A DNA stretch of 64,000 nucleotides from an uncultured Eubacteriales bacterium (GCA_902492505.1 CABULU010000001.1:91546-155545), one strand, 5' to 3'; positions 1 to 8,981 are shown, counted from the stretch's first letter. The notes: a model not told the origin generated them from the sequence alone. Translations and numbers: made by a program.

Positions 1-350
1 ATCGGAAGCTCTTCTCCGCCGCTGTCCCGCATGACGACAAGTTTTTTACGGCCGTCGTTTTGCATACGTTCGATACGTATAAGCTTTCCGTTTTGCGTAA
101 GCTCCATGGCGCCGGACAGTATGGCCTCACCCTGCCACGGCAGATACTTTTTAAGAAGATTTTCCTCAAGCGGCAGTTTTTTAGAGGTGGTTTTTGTAAA
201 GCCGTACAGCATAAACAGGATAAAGTCGGTGATAGTGCTTTTTCCGTACTCGTTTTCATGCACAAGCTCGTTAAGTCCGGGCTTCAGATTCAAGGTAAAA
301 TTTCGGAATTTTCCAAACGAGATTATTTCCAAACTCTTTATTACCGTCAT
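1..350 (-). CDS. SbcC/YhaN-like AAA ATPase, N-terminal part (runs off window)
   Basis: Only about the first 116 codons are present; the gene continues beyond base 1. The protein begins MTVIKSLEIISFGKFRNF, the usual opening of RecF/SbcC/YhaN-type ATPases, followed by a P-loop (HENEYGKST, about residue 40). Its ATG overlaps the stop of the SbcD gene upstream in an ATGA, so the two are translationally coupled. The known pairing is an SbcD nuclease with an SbcC ATPase with long coiled coils, acting on DNA ends and hairpins. The coiled-coil and C-terminal parts are not visible, so SbcC and YhaN-like cannot be separated. The family is secure; the exact member is not. Confidence 0.75.
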   Translation of the reverse strand, partial: MTVIKSLEIISFGKFRNFTLNLKPGLNELVHENEYGKSTITDFILFMLYGFTKTTSKKLPLEENLLKKYLPWQGEAILSGAMELTQNGKLIRIERMQNDGRKKLVVMRDSGGEELP

Positions 351-1411
351 TTTTCTTCTCCGCCTCTGATAGCAATAACACCTTCTTTTATAGCGTCCTC
401 GATTATCTGCCTGCCGAGCTCGTCCGCGTCTTTCAGCCTGTCGGCAAGTATTTTGACAAACCTGCCCTCCAAGGTGTTGTCTCCCATGCTGCTCAGATAG
501 TCAATGTCGGCGCTTGTCCGATCCTTTATCTGCACAAATCCGTCGGTATGTGCGCACAGTGCGTCGCAGTCAATGTTAAACGGAGTGCCCAGCCTGCCGG
601 TAAGCACGGCGCGGGCAATTTCGTTTTCAGCGGGTGTTTTTTTTGAAAGTATATTTAAAATATTACTTACGGAATGCGCGCCGCTGATGTCAAAATTATA
701 CTCTGTGTATATTTTCGCCTCGGTATTAACATATGTATAGGAAAAATCTTGCGTATCTATTACATAAAAACCCTTTTGACCACATTCGTCAAAACCGCGG
801 CCGAACGGAACGCCTGCATAAAGCGCGTGTTTTCCGTTGGGAAGAACAGCATCGTTTGTTTTGTGTATGTGACCCAAAAGCGACAGTTTGGCGCCCGTTG
901 CCGCCAGCGATTGGAGATTTAAGCTGAATCCGCCCTGCCCGCCGAGGGTACCGTGAGTGAGCGTTATAAAACCGTCTTTGTTTTCCTCATCACAAGCTCC
1001 CCGGAAATCCTTCCACGGGTCGGGCATATTAAACGCGCTTGAAAGCGATATTCCGAAAACGGTAATACCGCCCAAATCCACTCCTTTTATTTTGTCGGGA
1101 AAAATGTAAAGATTTTCGGGCGGGCTGCTGTAAAATTCAGTAATTCCAAACGGGTCATGGTTGCCGCAGACCGCAAGAAATCTGAGTGAGCAGTGCCGTT
1201 CAAAAACGCGCCGAACCGCCGCTGACGTTTCTTGACCGGGATTTGGGGTATCAAAAAGATCGCCGCCGAGAAGAACTGCCGCGGCATTTATACTTTCGGC
1301 ATAGCAGGCGATTGAATCAAACGCAGATACAAGCTCGGCATCGCGCAGGGCTGCATTTTCGTTATTGAATTTGCTGCCGAAATGGGTGTCGGCGGTAAAT
1401 ATCAGCTTCAT
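347..1411 (-). CDS. sbcD: SbcD/YhaO-like DNA repair exonuclease (Mre11-type metallophosphatase)
   Basis: 354 residues with all calcineurin-like phosphoesterase motifs in order: D-x-H (TADTHFG, residues 6-12), GGDLFD (49-54), CGNHDP (82-87), the histidine of LTHG (about 153) and GHIH (180-183). These bind the two Mn ions of Mre11/SbcD nucleases. A C-terminal capping region of about 150 residues follows. The start is supported by AGGAG upstream of the ATG. It lies 9 bases after the DUF554 gene and overlaps the next ATPase gene by ATGA, so it sits in one operon with its partner ATPase. Expected role: cytoplasmic processing of DNA ends and secondary structures. Confidence 0.88.
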   Translation of the reverse strand: MKLIFTADTHFGSKFNNENAALRDAELVSAFDSIACYAESINAAAVLLGGDLFDTPNPGQETSAAVRRVFERHCSLRFLAVCGNHDPFGITEFYSSPPENLYIFPDKIKGVDLGGITVFGISLSSAFNMPDPWKDFRGACDEENKDGFITLTHGTLGGQGGFSLNLQSLAATGAKLSLLGHIHKTNDAVLPNGKHALYAGVPFGRGFDECGQKGFYVIDTQDFSYTYVNTEAKIYTEYNFDISGAHSVSNILNILSKKTPAENEIARAVLTGRLGTPFNIDCDALCAHTDGFVQIKDRTSADIDYLSSMGDNTLEGRFVKILADRLKDADELGRQIIEDAIKEGVIAIRGGEEK

Positions 1412-1420
1412 GTTTTTCTC

Positions 1421-2098
1421 CTACATAAACCTGCAAAGAATCAACGGGATAAACACCGCCGGCAGCAGATTTACAACCTTGATTTCGGTGATTTTCAGCA
1501 TATTTAACCCTATCGCTATAATAAGCAGCGATCCGACGCAGGTAAGCTCGTTAACCACGCTTTGCGTCAGCAGCGGTTCTATAACGGAGGAGAGCAGAGT
1601 TAGGGAGCCCTGGTATAATATCAGAGCTATGCCTGAGAGCGCGGTGCCGATTCCGAGCGTTGTCGCCATAATAAATATTGACGCGCCGTCTACTATCGCT
1701 TTTGCAAAAAAAGCCGAGTTATCTGCGCGCAGTCCCGCGTCCATAGCGCCCGTGACTGCCCATGCGCCCACACATATTAAAAGCGTTGCCGCAATAAATC
1801 CCTCTGCTATTTTACTCTGCTTTCCGCCTATTTTCGACTGTAAAAAGCAACCGAAGCGATTCAGGTATTTGTCGATATCTATACTCTCGCCTATTACTGC
1901 GCCGACAGCGACCGAGACAATCGCAACAAGCGTATTTTCACCCTTCAGCGCGCCGCTTATGCCGATATATATAATACACAGCCCCAGTCCCTTTATTACG
2001 GTGTCGCATATCCGCCGCGGTATTTTGCTGCCTGCCAGTGTGCCAAGCAGAGCACAGACAATTACCGCAGCGCCGTTCACAAGTGTTCCAGTCAGCAT
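1421..2098 (-). CDS. DUF554 family membrane protein (YdfK/YqgA-like)
   Basis: 225 residues, almost wholly hydrophobic, with about seven predicted membrane segments rich in Gly/Ala (for example LTGTLVNGAAVIVCALLGTL at the N-terminus). The spacing of segments and the short cytoplasmic loop with KYLNRFGCFLQSK match the DUF554 family, whose function is unknown. It is the first gene of the operon leading into sbcD; the ATG is preceded by AAAAGGAAC. The functional link with DNA repair is probably only shared transcription. No catalytic motif is visible. Confidence 0.8.
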   Translation of the reverse strand: MLTGTLVNGAAVIVCALLGTLAGSKIPRRICDTVIKGLGLCIIYIGISGALKGENTLVAIVSVAVGAVIGESIDIDKYLNRFGCFLQSKIGGKQSKIAEGFIAATLLICVGAWAVTGAMDAGLRADNSAFFAKAIVDGASIFIMATTLGIGTALSGIALILYQGSLTLLSSVIEPLLTQSVVNELTCVGSLLIIAIGLNMLKITEIKVVNLLPAVFIPLILCRFM

Positions 2099-2130
2099 TT
2101 TAGGTTCCTTTTCAATTTAATTGCAGAATA

Positions 2131-2159
2131 ATTATAACATTACGGTAAAGACCTTTCAA
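2131..2159 (-). promoter_or_regulatory. Sigma-A promoter for DUF554-sbcD-sbcC operon
   Basis: On the minus strand, TTGAAA (2159-2154), a 17-base spacer, then TATAAT (2136-2131), about 33 bases ahead of the ATG at 2098. Confidence 0.75.
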
Positions 2160-2179
2160 GCAAATTTGTTGAATTTATA

Positions 2180-2208
2180 TTGATTTTTAGAGCGTATGAT
2201 ATTATAAT
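2180..2208 (+). promoter_or_regulatory. Sigma-A promoter for proS
   Basis: TTGATT at 2180-2185, a 17-base spacer, TATAAT at 2203-2208. It gives a leader of roughly 25 bases before the ATG at 2240. No T-box stem or specifier-like structure fits in such a short leader. Confidence 0.75.
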
Positions 2209-2239
2209 TAAATATTATTATAAGGCATGGAGAAGGTTA

Positions 2240-3676
2240 ATGGACAACAGAAAAATGGTCGACGATATTACGTCGATGGACGAAGATTTTGCAAAGTGGT
2301 ATACCGATATTGTTAAAAAGGCGGAGCTTGTGGGTTACACAAGCATTAAGGGCTGTCTTGTAATCCGTCCTTATGGTTATGCTATTTGGGAGAATATGCA
2401 GAGGATACTGGACGGGATGTTTAAGGCAACAGGACATGAGAATGTGTGCATGCCTATGTTTATTCCCGAAAGCCTTTTAAATAAGGAAAAGGATCATGTT
2501 GAGGGCTTTGCGCCTGAGGTTGCATGGGTCACTCACGGCGGCAGTGAAAAGTTAGAGGAGCGCCTTTGCGTTCGCCCGACGTCCGAGACGTTGTTTTGCG
2601 AGCATTATTCAAATATAATACATTCTTATCGCGATTTGCCAAAGCTGTATAATCAGTGGGTGTCGGTTGTTCGCTGGGAGAAGACTACGCGTCCGTTTTT
2701 GCGTTCACGCGAGTTTTTGTGGCAGGAGGGGCACACTATTCACGAAACGGCGGCTCAGGCAATAGAAGAGACGGAAAAGATGCTTGGGGTTTATGCTGAA
2801 TTTTGTGAGACGGCGCTTGCCATGCCTGTTGTCAAGGGCAAAAAGACCGAATCGGATAAGTTTGCGGGCGCGGAGTCAACTTATGCTATCGAGGCGCTTA
2901 TGCATGACGGGAAGGCGCTTCAGGCGGGAACGTCGCACTATTTCGGAGACGGATTTGCCCGTGCGTTTGATATTACGTTCAGCGACAGAGAAAATAAAAA
3001 ATCCTATCCGCATCAAACTTCGTGGGGTGTTTCCACGCGCCTTATCGGCGGAATTATCATGACGCACGGCGACGATAACGGGTTGGCTCTGCCGCCAGCT
3101 GTTGCGCCGATACAGGCGGTTATTATACCCATTGCCGCGCATAAGGGCGGCGTTATGGAAACGGCACTGAAGCTGAAAGCGCAGCTTGAATCGACCGTGC
3201 GGGTTGCGCTGGACGACAGCGACAATTCTCCGGGCTGGAAGTTTGCGCAGTACGAGATGAAGGGCGTACCCGTGAGAATCGAGCTTGGTCCGCGGGATAT
3301 AGAAAACGGAGAATGCGTTATTGTCACCCGTCACAACCGTGAAAAGACGGTAGTGAAGCTAAGCGGTATAGTGCAGGCTGTTGAGCAGAAGCTGCGCGAG
3401 GTACACGACGGGCTTTACAAAAAGGCGCTTGATAACCGCAACAGACGTACATATGACTGTAAAACGACTGACGAGATGATTGACGCCATGCGTGAAAACG
3501 GCGACGGATTTATCCGTGCGATGTGGTGTGGAAGCGAGGAGTGTGAAAATGCAGTCAAGGAAAAGACCGGCGCAGGCTCGCGTTGTATTCCGTTTGAGCA
3601 GGTAAATATATCGGACAGGTGTGTTTGCTGTCAAAAACCGGCTAAGACAATGGTGCTTTGGGGCAAGGCATATTAA
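2240..3676 (+). CDS. proS: Prolyl-tRNA synthetase, archaeal/eukaryotic-type (ProS type 3)
   Basis: 478 residues; charges tRNA-Pro with proline in the cytoplasm. Class II core motifs are visible ([31 protein letters not shown]), followed by the anticodon-binding domain starting near [14 protein letters not shown]. The C-terminal zinc-type domain keeps four cysteines (WCGSEEC and CVCC) and the protein ends in tyrosine (KAY), a hallmark of the archaeal-like class. The bacterial class is longer, with an inserted editing domain that is absent here. An in-frame start 60 bases upstream exists, but the GGAGAAGG sequence and the promoter position select the ATG at 2240. Monocistronic, ending at a strong terminator. 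Confidence 0.95.
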   Translation: MDNRKMVDDITSMDEDFAKWYTDIVKKAELVGYTSIKGCLVIRPYGYAIWENMQRILDGMFKATGHENVCMPMFIPESLLNKEKDHVEGFAPEVAWVTHGGSEKLEERLCVRPTSETLFCEHYSNIIHSYRDLPKLYNQWVSVVRWEKTTRPFLRSREFLWQEGHTIHETAAQAIEETEKMLGVYAEFCETALAMPVVKGKKTESDKFAGAESTYAIEALMHDGKALQAGTSHYFGDGFARAFDITFSDRENKKSYPHQTSWGVSTRLIGGIIMTHGDDNGLALPPAVAPIQAVIIPIAAHKGGVMETALKLKAQLESTVRVALDDSDNSPGWKFAQYEMKGVPVRIELGPRDIENGECVIVTRHNREKTVVKLSGIVQAVEQKLREVHDGLYKKALDNRNRRTYDCKTTDEMIDAMRENGDGFIRAMWCGSEECENAVKEKTGAGSRCIPFEQVNISDRCVCCQKPAKTMVLWGKAY

Positions 3677-3681
3677 TATAA

Positions 3682-3718
3682 AAAAATACCGACCGCAATT
3701 TGAGGTCGGTATTTTTTA
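3682..3718. terminator. Bidirectional intrinsic terminator between proS and the M23 gene
   Basis: Stem ATACCGACC/GGTCGGTAT with A-tract before and T-tract after, placed between two convergent genes, so it can serve both. Confidence 0.85.
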
Positions 3719-3729
3719 TTAATGTCGGC

Positions 3730-5409
3730 TTAGCCGATATATCTCATGGCGTTTACAGCGTTGCCGTTTATTCTTAGTTCAAAGTGAAGATGCGGACCGC
3801 TTGAATTTCCCGACGAACCGATTCTTCCGATTTGCTGACCCTGATAAACCGTGTCGCCGACCGAAACGTTAATTGCACTTTGATGAGCATACCACGTTTC
3901 ATAGCCGTTTGAGTGCTTGATTTTAACAAGTCTGCCCAGTCCGCCAGACCAGCCTGCAAAAATAACGGTTCCGGCAGCGGAGGCGTAAACCGGTTTTCCG
4001 TATGCGCCGCTCATGGTGAGGTCGGTGCCGGTATGTCCGCGGTATCCTCCGAAGCCGCATGATACGTAACCTCCGTTAATCGGGCGGATAAAAGTGCCTG
4101 TTCCGGCAAGCGGCGATGTGGAAACGGGAAGCGACTTTGTTCCGACATATATTTCTTTTGTAACAGGCTCGCGTGTTACAGTCTCGGAAATGATTTTCTT
4201 TGAAACCTGTGCGCCGTCAACATATGTTACCTCGGCAACAATTTCCTTTTCGCCCGTTCTGCCTGAGGTTTTTACTTTTGTTTGAGTTTTATACATCGAG
4301 CTGTCTTCGATTTTAACCGTATCAAAATCAATTTCCTCAGTGTAGTTGAGCGTTTTGACTATCTTTATGCCAAGGTATATTTCAGGCTGCGATATATTAA
4401 GCTTTTTGCCCGGGACAAGTCTGCGCTCGTCCAGCTCCGGATTTAACGCATAAAGCTGAGATCTTGTAAGACCTGTCGCCTTAGATATATCCGACAGATA
4501 ATCGTCCTCCTGTATTGTATAGTACATCGGGTTTGTGGATGCGCTGAATTTTGCACGTATCTCGTCTTCTGTATAAAAATAGGACGGAGCGTAAATCCCC
4601 TTTTTGATTTCAACGTTTGCTACAAATTCAACAGTTTCGTTTTCTTCGCCCGTAACATACGGAGCTTTAAGCTCATTTAAAATGGCACTAAGACTGTCCT
4701 CGTTTTCAGAGGCTGCGACAAGCGTTCCGTCTACATACAGACCGTAGTGCTCGCCTATTTCCTCGCAGACGATGGAGTAAACACCGTCGTACATATCGTT
4801 TTTGCTGTCTTCGTTTTTAAGCTTTTCCTTGCTTACTACTGTAAAGGAATATTCCGGATTGGATGTCATAACATAATTTTCGCCGATTGACTCGCCGAGA
4901 TTATTCTCTACCTCGGACACCACCTGTGAAAACTCGCTTTCATTTGAAACATAGCCGACCGTTTCGCCGTTAACTGTTACTTTAAGCGCCAAAGCGTAAA
5001 AGTTTGTTGAAAGCAGTATTGCGACAACGCCGGCGCCGCCGAGAGCCGGTGCCCAATAAGAAAAGTTACGGACAAAGCTTTTGGGTATCGCCATGATGAC
5101 CCTGACCGCACCTTTTGCGCCGAGGCTTGTCCATTTAATAACGCACTCGCCGGTCGCATAAATAAACTTTACGGCAGAAACAAGCACATTTTTGTATATC
5201 GCTTTAGATATTTTTACAACAAGACTTTCAACCGCAAAACCGACCGAATATATGCCCCTGACAATCATTTCACCAAGGCGGCTTATTCCTCGCAGTATGC
5301 CCCTGAAGGTTATTTTCTTAACAGCGCCCGCCGCGCAAAATCCTCCGCGGACAACTGCTTTTGCAGGTTTGAGTAATGTATTTATAAGTTTTTTTGAAAA
5401 CTTATTCAT
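3730..5409 (-). CDS. Membrane-anchored M23 metallopeptidase with LysM and G5 domains
   Basis: About 559 residues. It has a positively charged N-terminal stretch, a membrane segment near residues 120-145 (GGAGVVAILLSTNFYALAL), a region of unknown fold, a LysM-like module (QEDDYLSDISKATGL to LVPGKKLNI), a G5-type domain of beta repeats, and a C-terminal M23 endopeptidase with its zinc ligands (HTGTDL and HLHFE). Expected role: cutting peptidoglycan cross-links outside the cell while bound to wall glycan. A GTG at 5421 is also in frame, but GGAG is correctly spaced only for the ATG at 5409. The upstream region carries a clear promoter and two WalR-like boxes, fitting control by cell-wall homeostasis. 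Confidence 0.9.
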   Translation of the reverse strand: MNKFSKKLINTLLKPAKAVVRGGFCAAGAVKKITFRGILRGISRLGEMIVRGIYSVGFAVESLVVKISKAIYKNVLVSAVKFIYATGECVIKWTSLGAKGAVRVIMAIPKSFVRNFSYWAPALGGAGVVAILLSTNFYALALKVTVNGETVGYVSNESEFSQVVSEVENNLGESIGENYVMTSNPEYSFTVVSKEKLKNEDSKNDMYDGVYSIVCEEIGEHYGLYVDGTLVAASENEDSLSAILNELKAPYVTGEENETVEFVANVEIKKGIYAPSYFYTEDEIRAKFSASTNPMYYTIQEDDYLSDISKATGLTRSQLYALNPELDERRLVPGKKLNISQPEIYLGIKIVKTLNYTEEIDFDTVKIEDSSMYKTQTKVKTSGRTGEKEIVAEVTYVDGAQVSKKIISETVTREPVTKEIYVGTKSLPVSTSPLAGTGTFIRPINGGYVSCGFGGYRGHTGTDLTMSGAYGKPVYASAAGTVIFAGWSGGLGRLVKIKHSNGYETWYAHQSAINVSVGDTVYQGQQIGRIGSSGNSSGPHLHFELRINGNAVNAMRYIG

Positions 5410-5448
5410 TTGTGAAAACACTCCGTTACGTGAATTTAGTCGATAAAA

Positions 5449-5465
5449 ATTACAATTCAGTTACA
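5449..5465 (-). promoter_or_regulatory. WalR-type box (promoter-proximal)
   Basis: Minus-strand TGTAAC-N5-TGTAAT. This matches the WalR/YycF consensus TGTWAH-N5-TGTWAH known from Bacillus and Staphylococcus. It lies just downstream of the predicted start of transcription of the M23 gene. Confidence 0.5.
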
Positions 5466-5475
5466 AACTGATACA

Positions 5476-5504
5476 ATGATACACCATGTCTGTAATAAAA
5501 TCAA
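5476..5504 (-). promoter_or_regulatory. Promoter of the M23/G5 hydrolase gene
   Basis: Minus-strand TTGATT (5504-5499), 17-base spacer, TATCAT (5481-5476), about 65 bases ahead of the start codon. Confidence 0.65.
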
Positions 5505-5588
5505 GTGGTTTTTGTAATTTTTAATAATTTTTTTTACGGCATTCACCATATATATCCTATATATAATATGAACAGCAAGCTGCAAAAA

Positions 5589-5605
5589 ATTACAAAATGA
5601 TTACA
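5589..5605 (-). promoter_or_regulatory. WalR-type box (promoter-distal)
   Basis: Minus-strand TGTAAT-CATTT-TGTAAT, an exact direct repeat with 5-base spacing matching the WalR consensus. It lies about 85 bases upstream of the -35 element of the M23 gene. Confidence 0.5.
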
Positions 5606-5610
5606 AAATA

Positions 5611-5640
5611 AAAAACGCGGCTTTTTAAGCCGCGTTTTTA
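5611..5640. terminator. Terminator after the PrsA-like gene
   Basis: AAAAACGCGGC-ttttta-GCCGCGTTTTT, a strong GC stem with T-tract on both strands. It follows the stop of the minus-strand lipoprotein gene by about 20 bases. Confidence 0.85.
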
Positions 5641-5658
5641 AATTTGACAGCCGTTTTT

Positions 5659-6783
5659 TTAGGACGGATTTTCTGCTGTTTCGTCATTTAGACCGAGCTG
5701 CTGCTTTATCTCGTCGGTAAGCAGCTCGTTTTGCTCGCTGTCGTCGGAAATTTGCAGATTAACAACCGACAGTTCCTGTAAAACGGGGTTGTTGTATTCA
5801 ACACCTATACGTTCTTTCAGGTCTTCAAGAATTTTGTTTGATTCCTCACTCATCATGTTTTCAATGAGCGTGACCTCTGTGTCACGCGAGTGAAGCTCAT
5901 CGTCCGTAAAGGAATACTTTTTCATTATATGATAGCCGAGATTTGACTGTATAAGGCGTATTTCACCCGGCTTCATTTCAAAGGCCGCGTTGTGAAATAC
6001 CTTGGTGTAAGAATTGTCCTCTGAAGAAAATACATATCCGTCGGGATTTGACACCATGCCCGGATCTTCGTTGTACTCGTCAATCAGCTTTTCAAAATCT
6101 TCTCCGGCCATTGCCTTGTCATATATTTCCTGAGCTTTTTTGCCTATTTCCTCTTTTTTGGCATTTGAAAAATCATTGCCCTCATCGTCTTTTGTCGAGA
6201 GGAAAACATGCTTTACTTTCGTATAGTACTCCTCGTAATATTCTCTCAGCGCCTCGCGGCTGACCGGATTTTCCGTGCTTTCAGGTCCGAAATAGTACAT
6301 GATGACAGCCTGCTTTTTAGCTTCGTCATAATACTGGGATTCAAATTCCTCGTATGTAAAGCCCTGGCTTTGAAGATGCTCATCCAGCGCTTCACGGCTG
6401 CCGTACTGAGTGATAAAGCCCTGCATCGTCTCCTCGATTTCGGAGGTAACGTCCTCATCAAGTTTCAGTCCTAACTCGTCAAAATGAATTGAATACAAAT
6501 TGTATGTTATGAGATAGGTCTGTATCATAGCATCAAGATATTCCTGAACTGTGGATGAATAGCTCTCGTCAATATATCTGTCCCATAGTTCATCGTTTTC
6601 TTCAAGGTCGTTGCTTGTAAGAAACTGAGATTTTATGCTGACTGCCACTGCTTTGTACTGATCGGCCGAGATGACTCGGTCACCTATTTTAAGTGCATAG
6701 CCGCCGGAAGAACAGGAGGCAAGCGCTGTCAGTATAACGGCGGCTGCCGCAAGCGCACTCAGCGCTCTTTTAAATATTTTCAT
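5659..6783 (-). CDS. PrsA/SurA-like peptidyl-prolyl isomerase lipoprotein
   Basis: 374 residues from the ATG at 6783, which has GGAGG in place; a longer in-frame start 33 bases upstream lacks a ribosome site. A lipoprotein signal ends at LASC (Cys about residue 24), so the mature protein is tethered outside the membrane. Residues 30-160 are a helical SurA-N-like chaperone segment; residues about 180-290 form a parvulin (PpiC) domain with KHVFLSTKD, DPGMVSNPDGYVF, FHNAAFEMKPGEI and LGYHIMK. Expected role: folding of exported proteins. The tail is acidic and Gln-rich. Whether it is catalytically active cannot be judged from the sequence. Confidence 0.88.
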   Translation of the reverse strand: MKIFKRALSALAAAAVILTALASCSSGGYALKIGDRVISADQYKAVAVSIKSQFLTSNDLEENDELWDRYIDESYSSTVQEYLDAMIQTYLITYNLYSIHFDELGLKLDEDVTSEIEETMQGFITQYGSREALDEHLQSQGFTYEEFESQYYDEAKKQAVIMYYFGPESTENPVSREALREYYEEYYTKVKHVFLSTKDDEGNDFSNAKKEEIGKKAQEIYDKAMAGEDFEKLIDEYNEDPGMVSNPDGYVFSSEDNSYTKVFHNAAFEMKPGEIRLIQSNLGYHIMKKYSFTDDELHSRDTEVTLIENMMSEESNKILEDLKERIGVEYNNPVLQELSVVNLQISDDSEQNELLTDEIKQQLGLNDETAENPS

Positions 6784-6829
6784 GAATAGATATCCTCCGT
6801 TAAATATTAAATGCAAATGTTCCTAATAT

Positions 6830-6859
6830 ATTATAGCTTCCGCAAGATGTCTTTGTCTA
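6830..6859 (-). promoter_or_regulatory. Probable promoter for the PrsA-like gene
   Basis: Minus-strand TAGACA (6859-6854), 18-base spacer, TATAAT (6835-6830). Confidence 0.55.
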
Positions 6860-6891
6860 TATCCAAAATGTAAATAATATATAAAATCTGT

Positions 6892-6920
6892 TTTACAGCG
6901 GGATAAATTTATGTTATAAT
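6892..6920 (+). promoter_or_regulatory. Sigma-A promoter for rlmD
   Basis: TTTACA at 6892-6897, 17-base spacer, TATAAT at 6915-6920, about 30 bases ahead of the gene. Confidence 0.75.
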
Positions 6921-6951
6921 TCAGATAAGTAAAATTTCAGAGGAAATGCAG

Positions 6952-8469
6952 ATGAAAAAAAACGACAGGACGGAAGTTTTGATAGAGGGTTACTCGTCCG
7001 AGGGCTACGGAGTGGCAAAACCGGACGGATATGTTCTGTTTATCCCGGAAACCGTCCGCGGCGAGCGGGTGCTGGCGCACGTTTTAAAGGCGGGTAAAAA
7101 TTATGGATATGCAAAGGCGGAAAGGCTGATTGAACCGTCTGCCTGTCGTGTCGAGCCTGACTGTTCGGTATGCAAAATCTGCGGCGGCTGTTCGTTGTGG
7201 CATATGAGCTATGAAGAGGAGCTGCGATTTAAGCGCCAAAAGGTTCGCCGCGATTTGAAAAAAGCCGGCGTTGATATTGAGTTTGAAAAGGTAGTGCGCG
7301 GTGAAATTAAGGGATACCGGAATAAGGCACAGTATCCCGTGCGCGAGCAGCGGGGGAAAATTGCAGTAGGGTTCTATCGGCGTGCAAGTCATGACGTAGC
7401 TGAGGGCAGATGCAGAATTCAGCCTGATATATTCGGCAGTATTGCCGACGCGGTGCGGGATTATATGGTAAAAAACGGCGTTACGGCTTATAACGAACAG
7501 ACGCTGAGCGGTACCGTTCGTCATATTTTTTTGCGCGCGTCGCATGATTTTTCACAGATTATGCTCTGTCTTGTGGTAAACGGCGGCTTTGAATGTAAAT
7601 CGGACTTTGCATTATATATAACGAAAAGGTTTCCGTCGGTCTGCACGGTTCTTATAAATTATAATAATCAAAATACAAACGTTATTCTCGGAGAGAGATA
7701 TGAGACGGTTTTGGGCAGCGGCACACTGACAGATACGCTGTGCGGCAGGGTTTTTGAAATATCGCCTCAGGCGTTTTATCAGGTAAATCATAACGTATGC
7801 CAGCAGCTTTATAGGATAGCGGCGGATTTTGCGGCGGCAGATAAGAGTACGCGGGTTTTGGACCTTTACTGCGGAATAGGCACGGTGGGGCTGTGCGCCT
7901 GCCCTGACGCAGGCGAGCTTGTCGGTGTTGAGATTGTACCGCAGGCTGTGGTGAATGCGAGAAAAAATGCTGTCGTTAACAAGGCGGCAAACGCAAGGTT
8001 TTATGCGTGCGACGCCGCCGGAATCGCAAAGCTTAAGCTCGGCAGCTTCGACGTAATTATAGTTGACCCTCCGCGTCGCGGCTGTGACGCTTCAACGCTT
8101 GATTTTATTATACGGGCAAAGCCGCAGCGGCTTGTGTATATATCATGCGACAGCGCAACGCTTTCCCGGGATATTGCCGTGCTCGCAAAAAGCGGATTTA
8201 CAGTTGCCCGTGCGGCTTTGGCGGACATGTTTCCGCGCACAAAGCATGTCGAGACGGTTGTCTTGCTTTCCAAGGGTGAGGTCGACTCGAAAAAGATTCG
8301 GGTTGAGTTCTCTTTGGAAGATATGGATATGTCGGAGTTCCAAGATGGAGCTACCTATCCGCAGATCAAGGAGTATGTTTTGGAGCATACCGGGTTAAAG
8401 GTGTCCAACCTCTATATCTCACAGATTAAACGGAAATGTGGGATTGAGGTATCGGAAAGCGTGTTTTGA
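6952..8469 (+). CDS. rlmD: RlmD/RumA-type 23S rRNA (uracil-5-)-methyltransferase with C-terminal tail domain
   Basis: 505 residues. It methylates uracil C5 in 23S rRNA using S-adenosylmethionine. Visible in order: N-terminal TRAM-like beta barrel (about 1-60), an Fe-S cysteine cluster (PDCSVCKICGGCSLWH), the SAM site (VLDLYCGIGTVGL), VDPPRRGCD, and the catalytic cysteine in ISCDSATLSRD. After the normal end near VETVVLLSK there are about 65 more residues (GATYPQIKEYVLEHTGLKV, SNLYISQIKRKCGIEV), a helix-turn-helix-like tail seen on some clostridial RlmD proteins. From memory of those proteins the tail usually continues further; here it stops at SESVF. The ATG at 6952 fits AGAGGAA better than the ATG at 6946. 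Confidence 0.92.
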   Translation: MKKNDRTEVLIEGYSSEGYGVAKPDGYVLFIPETVRGERVLAHVLKAGKNYGYAKAERLIEPSACRVEPDCSVCKICGGCSLWHMSYEEELRFKRQKVRRDLKKAGVDIEFEKVVRGEIKGYRNKAQYPVREQRGKIAVGFYRRASHDVAEGRCRIQPDIFGSIADAVRDYMVKNGVTAYNEQTLSGTVRHIFLRASHDFSQIMLCLVVNGGFECKSDFALYITKRFPSVCTVLINYNNQNTNVILGERYETVLGSGTLTDTLCGRVFEISPQAFYQVNHNVCQQLYRIAADFAAADKSTRVLDLYCGIGTVGLCACPDAGELVGVEIVPQAVVNARKNAVVNKAANARFYACDAAGIAKLKLGSFDVIIVDPPRRGCDASTLDFIIRAKPQRLVYISCDSATLSRDIAVLAKSGFTVARAALADMFPRTKHVETVVLLSKGEVDSKKIRVEFSLEDMDMSEFQDGATYPQIKEYVLEHTGLKVSNLYISQIKRKCGIEVSESVF

Positions 8470-8918
8470 AAAAGCAAATTAAAGATACTGGAATACCTAT
8501 TTACAGTGCCAATGTAAATGAGCCTTTTGGATATATTAAGGATGCTATATTTGATAATTATTCTGTCGGTACCGTTATTTGGGGAATTGACGGCGATTGG
8601 GATGTAAGCTATATCCCGAAGGAAACTCCGTTTTATCCGACGGATCACTGCAAAACTTTGCGTGTTTTATCTGACAGGATAAACGCACATTATGTTGCTT
8701 TTGCTCTCAAGGCAGAAGGCAAGCGTCAGAGGTTTACACGTTCAAACCGTGCGTCTGTTGACCGCGTAAGGGCTTTGAGGTTAACGCTGCCTGATAAAAA
8801 GACACAGGATGAGTTTATAGCGGAAGCAGAAAAAATAAATATTGAAATCGCAAAGCTCGATGCAAAGCTTGCAACTGTCAATGCTGCAAAACAAGATGTG
8901 CTGAAAAAATATTTATGA
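8466..8918 (+). pseudogene. HsdS-type restriction specificity remnant (C-terminal target recognition domain)
   Basis: About 150 residues in a different frame from rlmD, overlapping its last codon; the only start is a TTG without a ribosome site. The sequence (GIPIYSANVNEPFGYI, WGIDGDWDVSY, FYPTDHCKTLRV, then a coiled coil ending AAKQDVLKKYL) resembles the second target-recognition domain and helical spacer of type I restriction S subunits or methylase-S fusions. The first half of an S protein, the methylase and the nuclease are all missing, so it cannot work as a specificity subunit alone. It is most likely scar tissue left by a lost restriction element next to rlmD. Confidence 0.65.
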
Positions 8919-8981
8919 TGAAAAAATTCGAAAGTTTTATTGCCGGTATTACAGCCGGTTTTGAAAACGGGGATTGTAAAA

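Noticed and set aside
1365..2120. 251-codon plus-strand frame across the DUF554 gene
   Set aside because: Antisense to a membrane protein gene with its own promoter; low-complexity Ser/Ile/Pro composition is typical of a reversed hydrophobic gene.
8430..8500. Sequencing frameshift joining RlmD and the downstream ORF into one gene
   Set aside because: The downstream residues resemble a restriction specificity domain, not the continuation of the RlmD tail, so a junction is more likely than an error.
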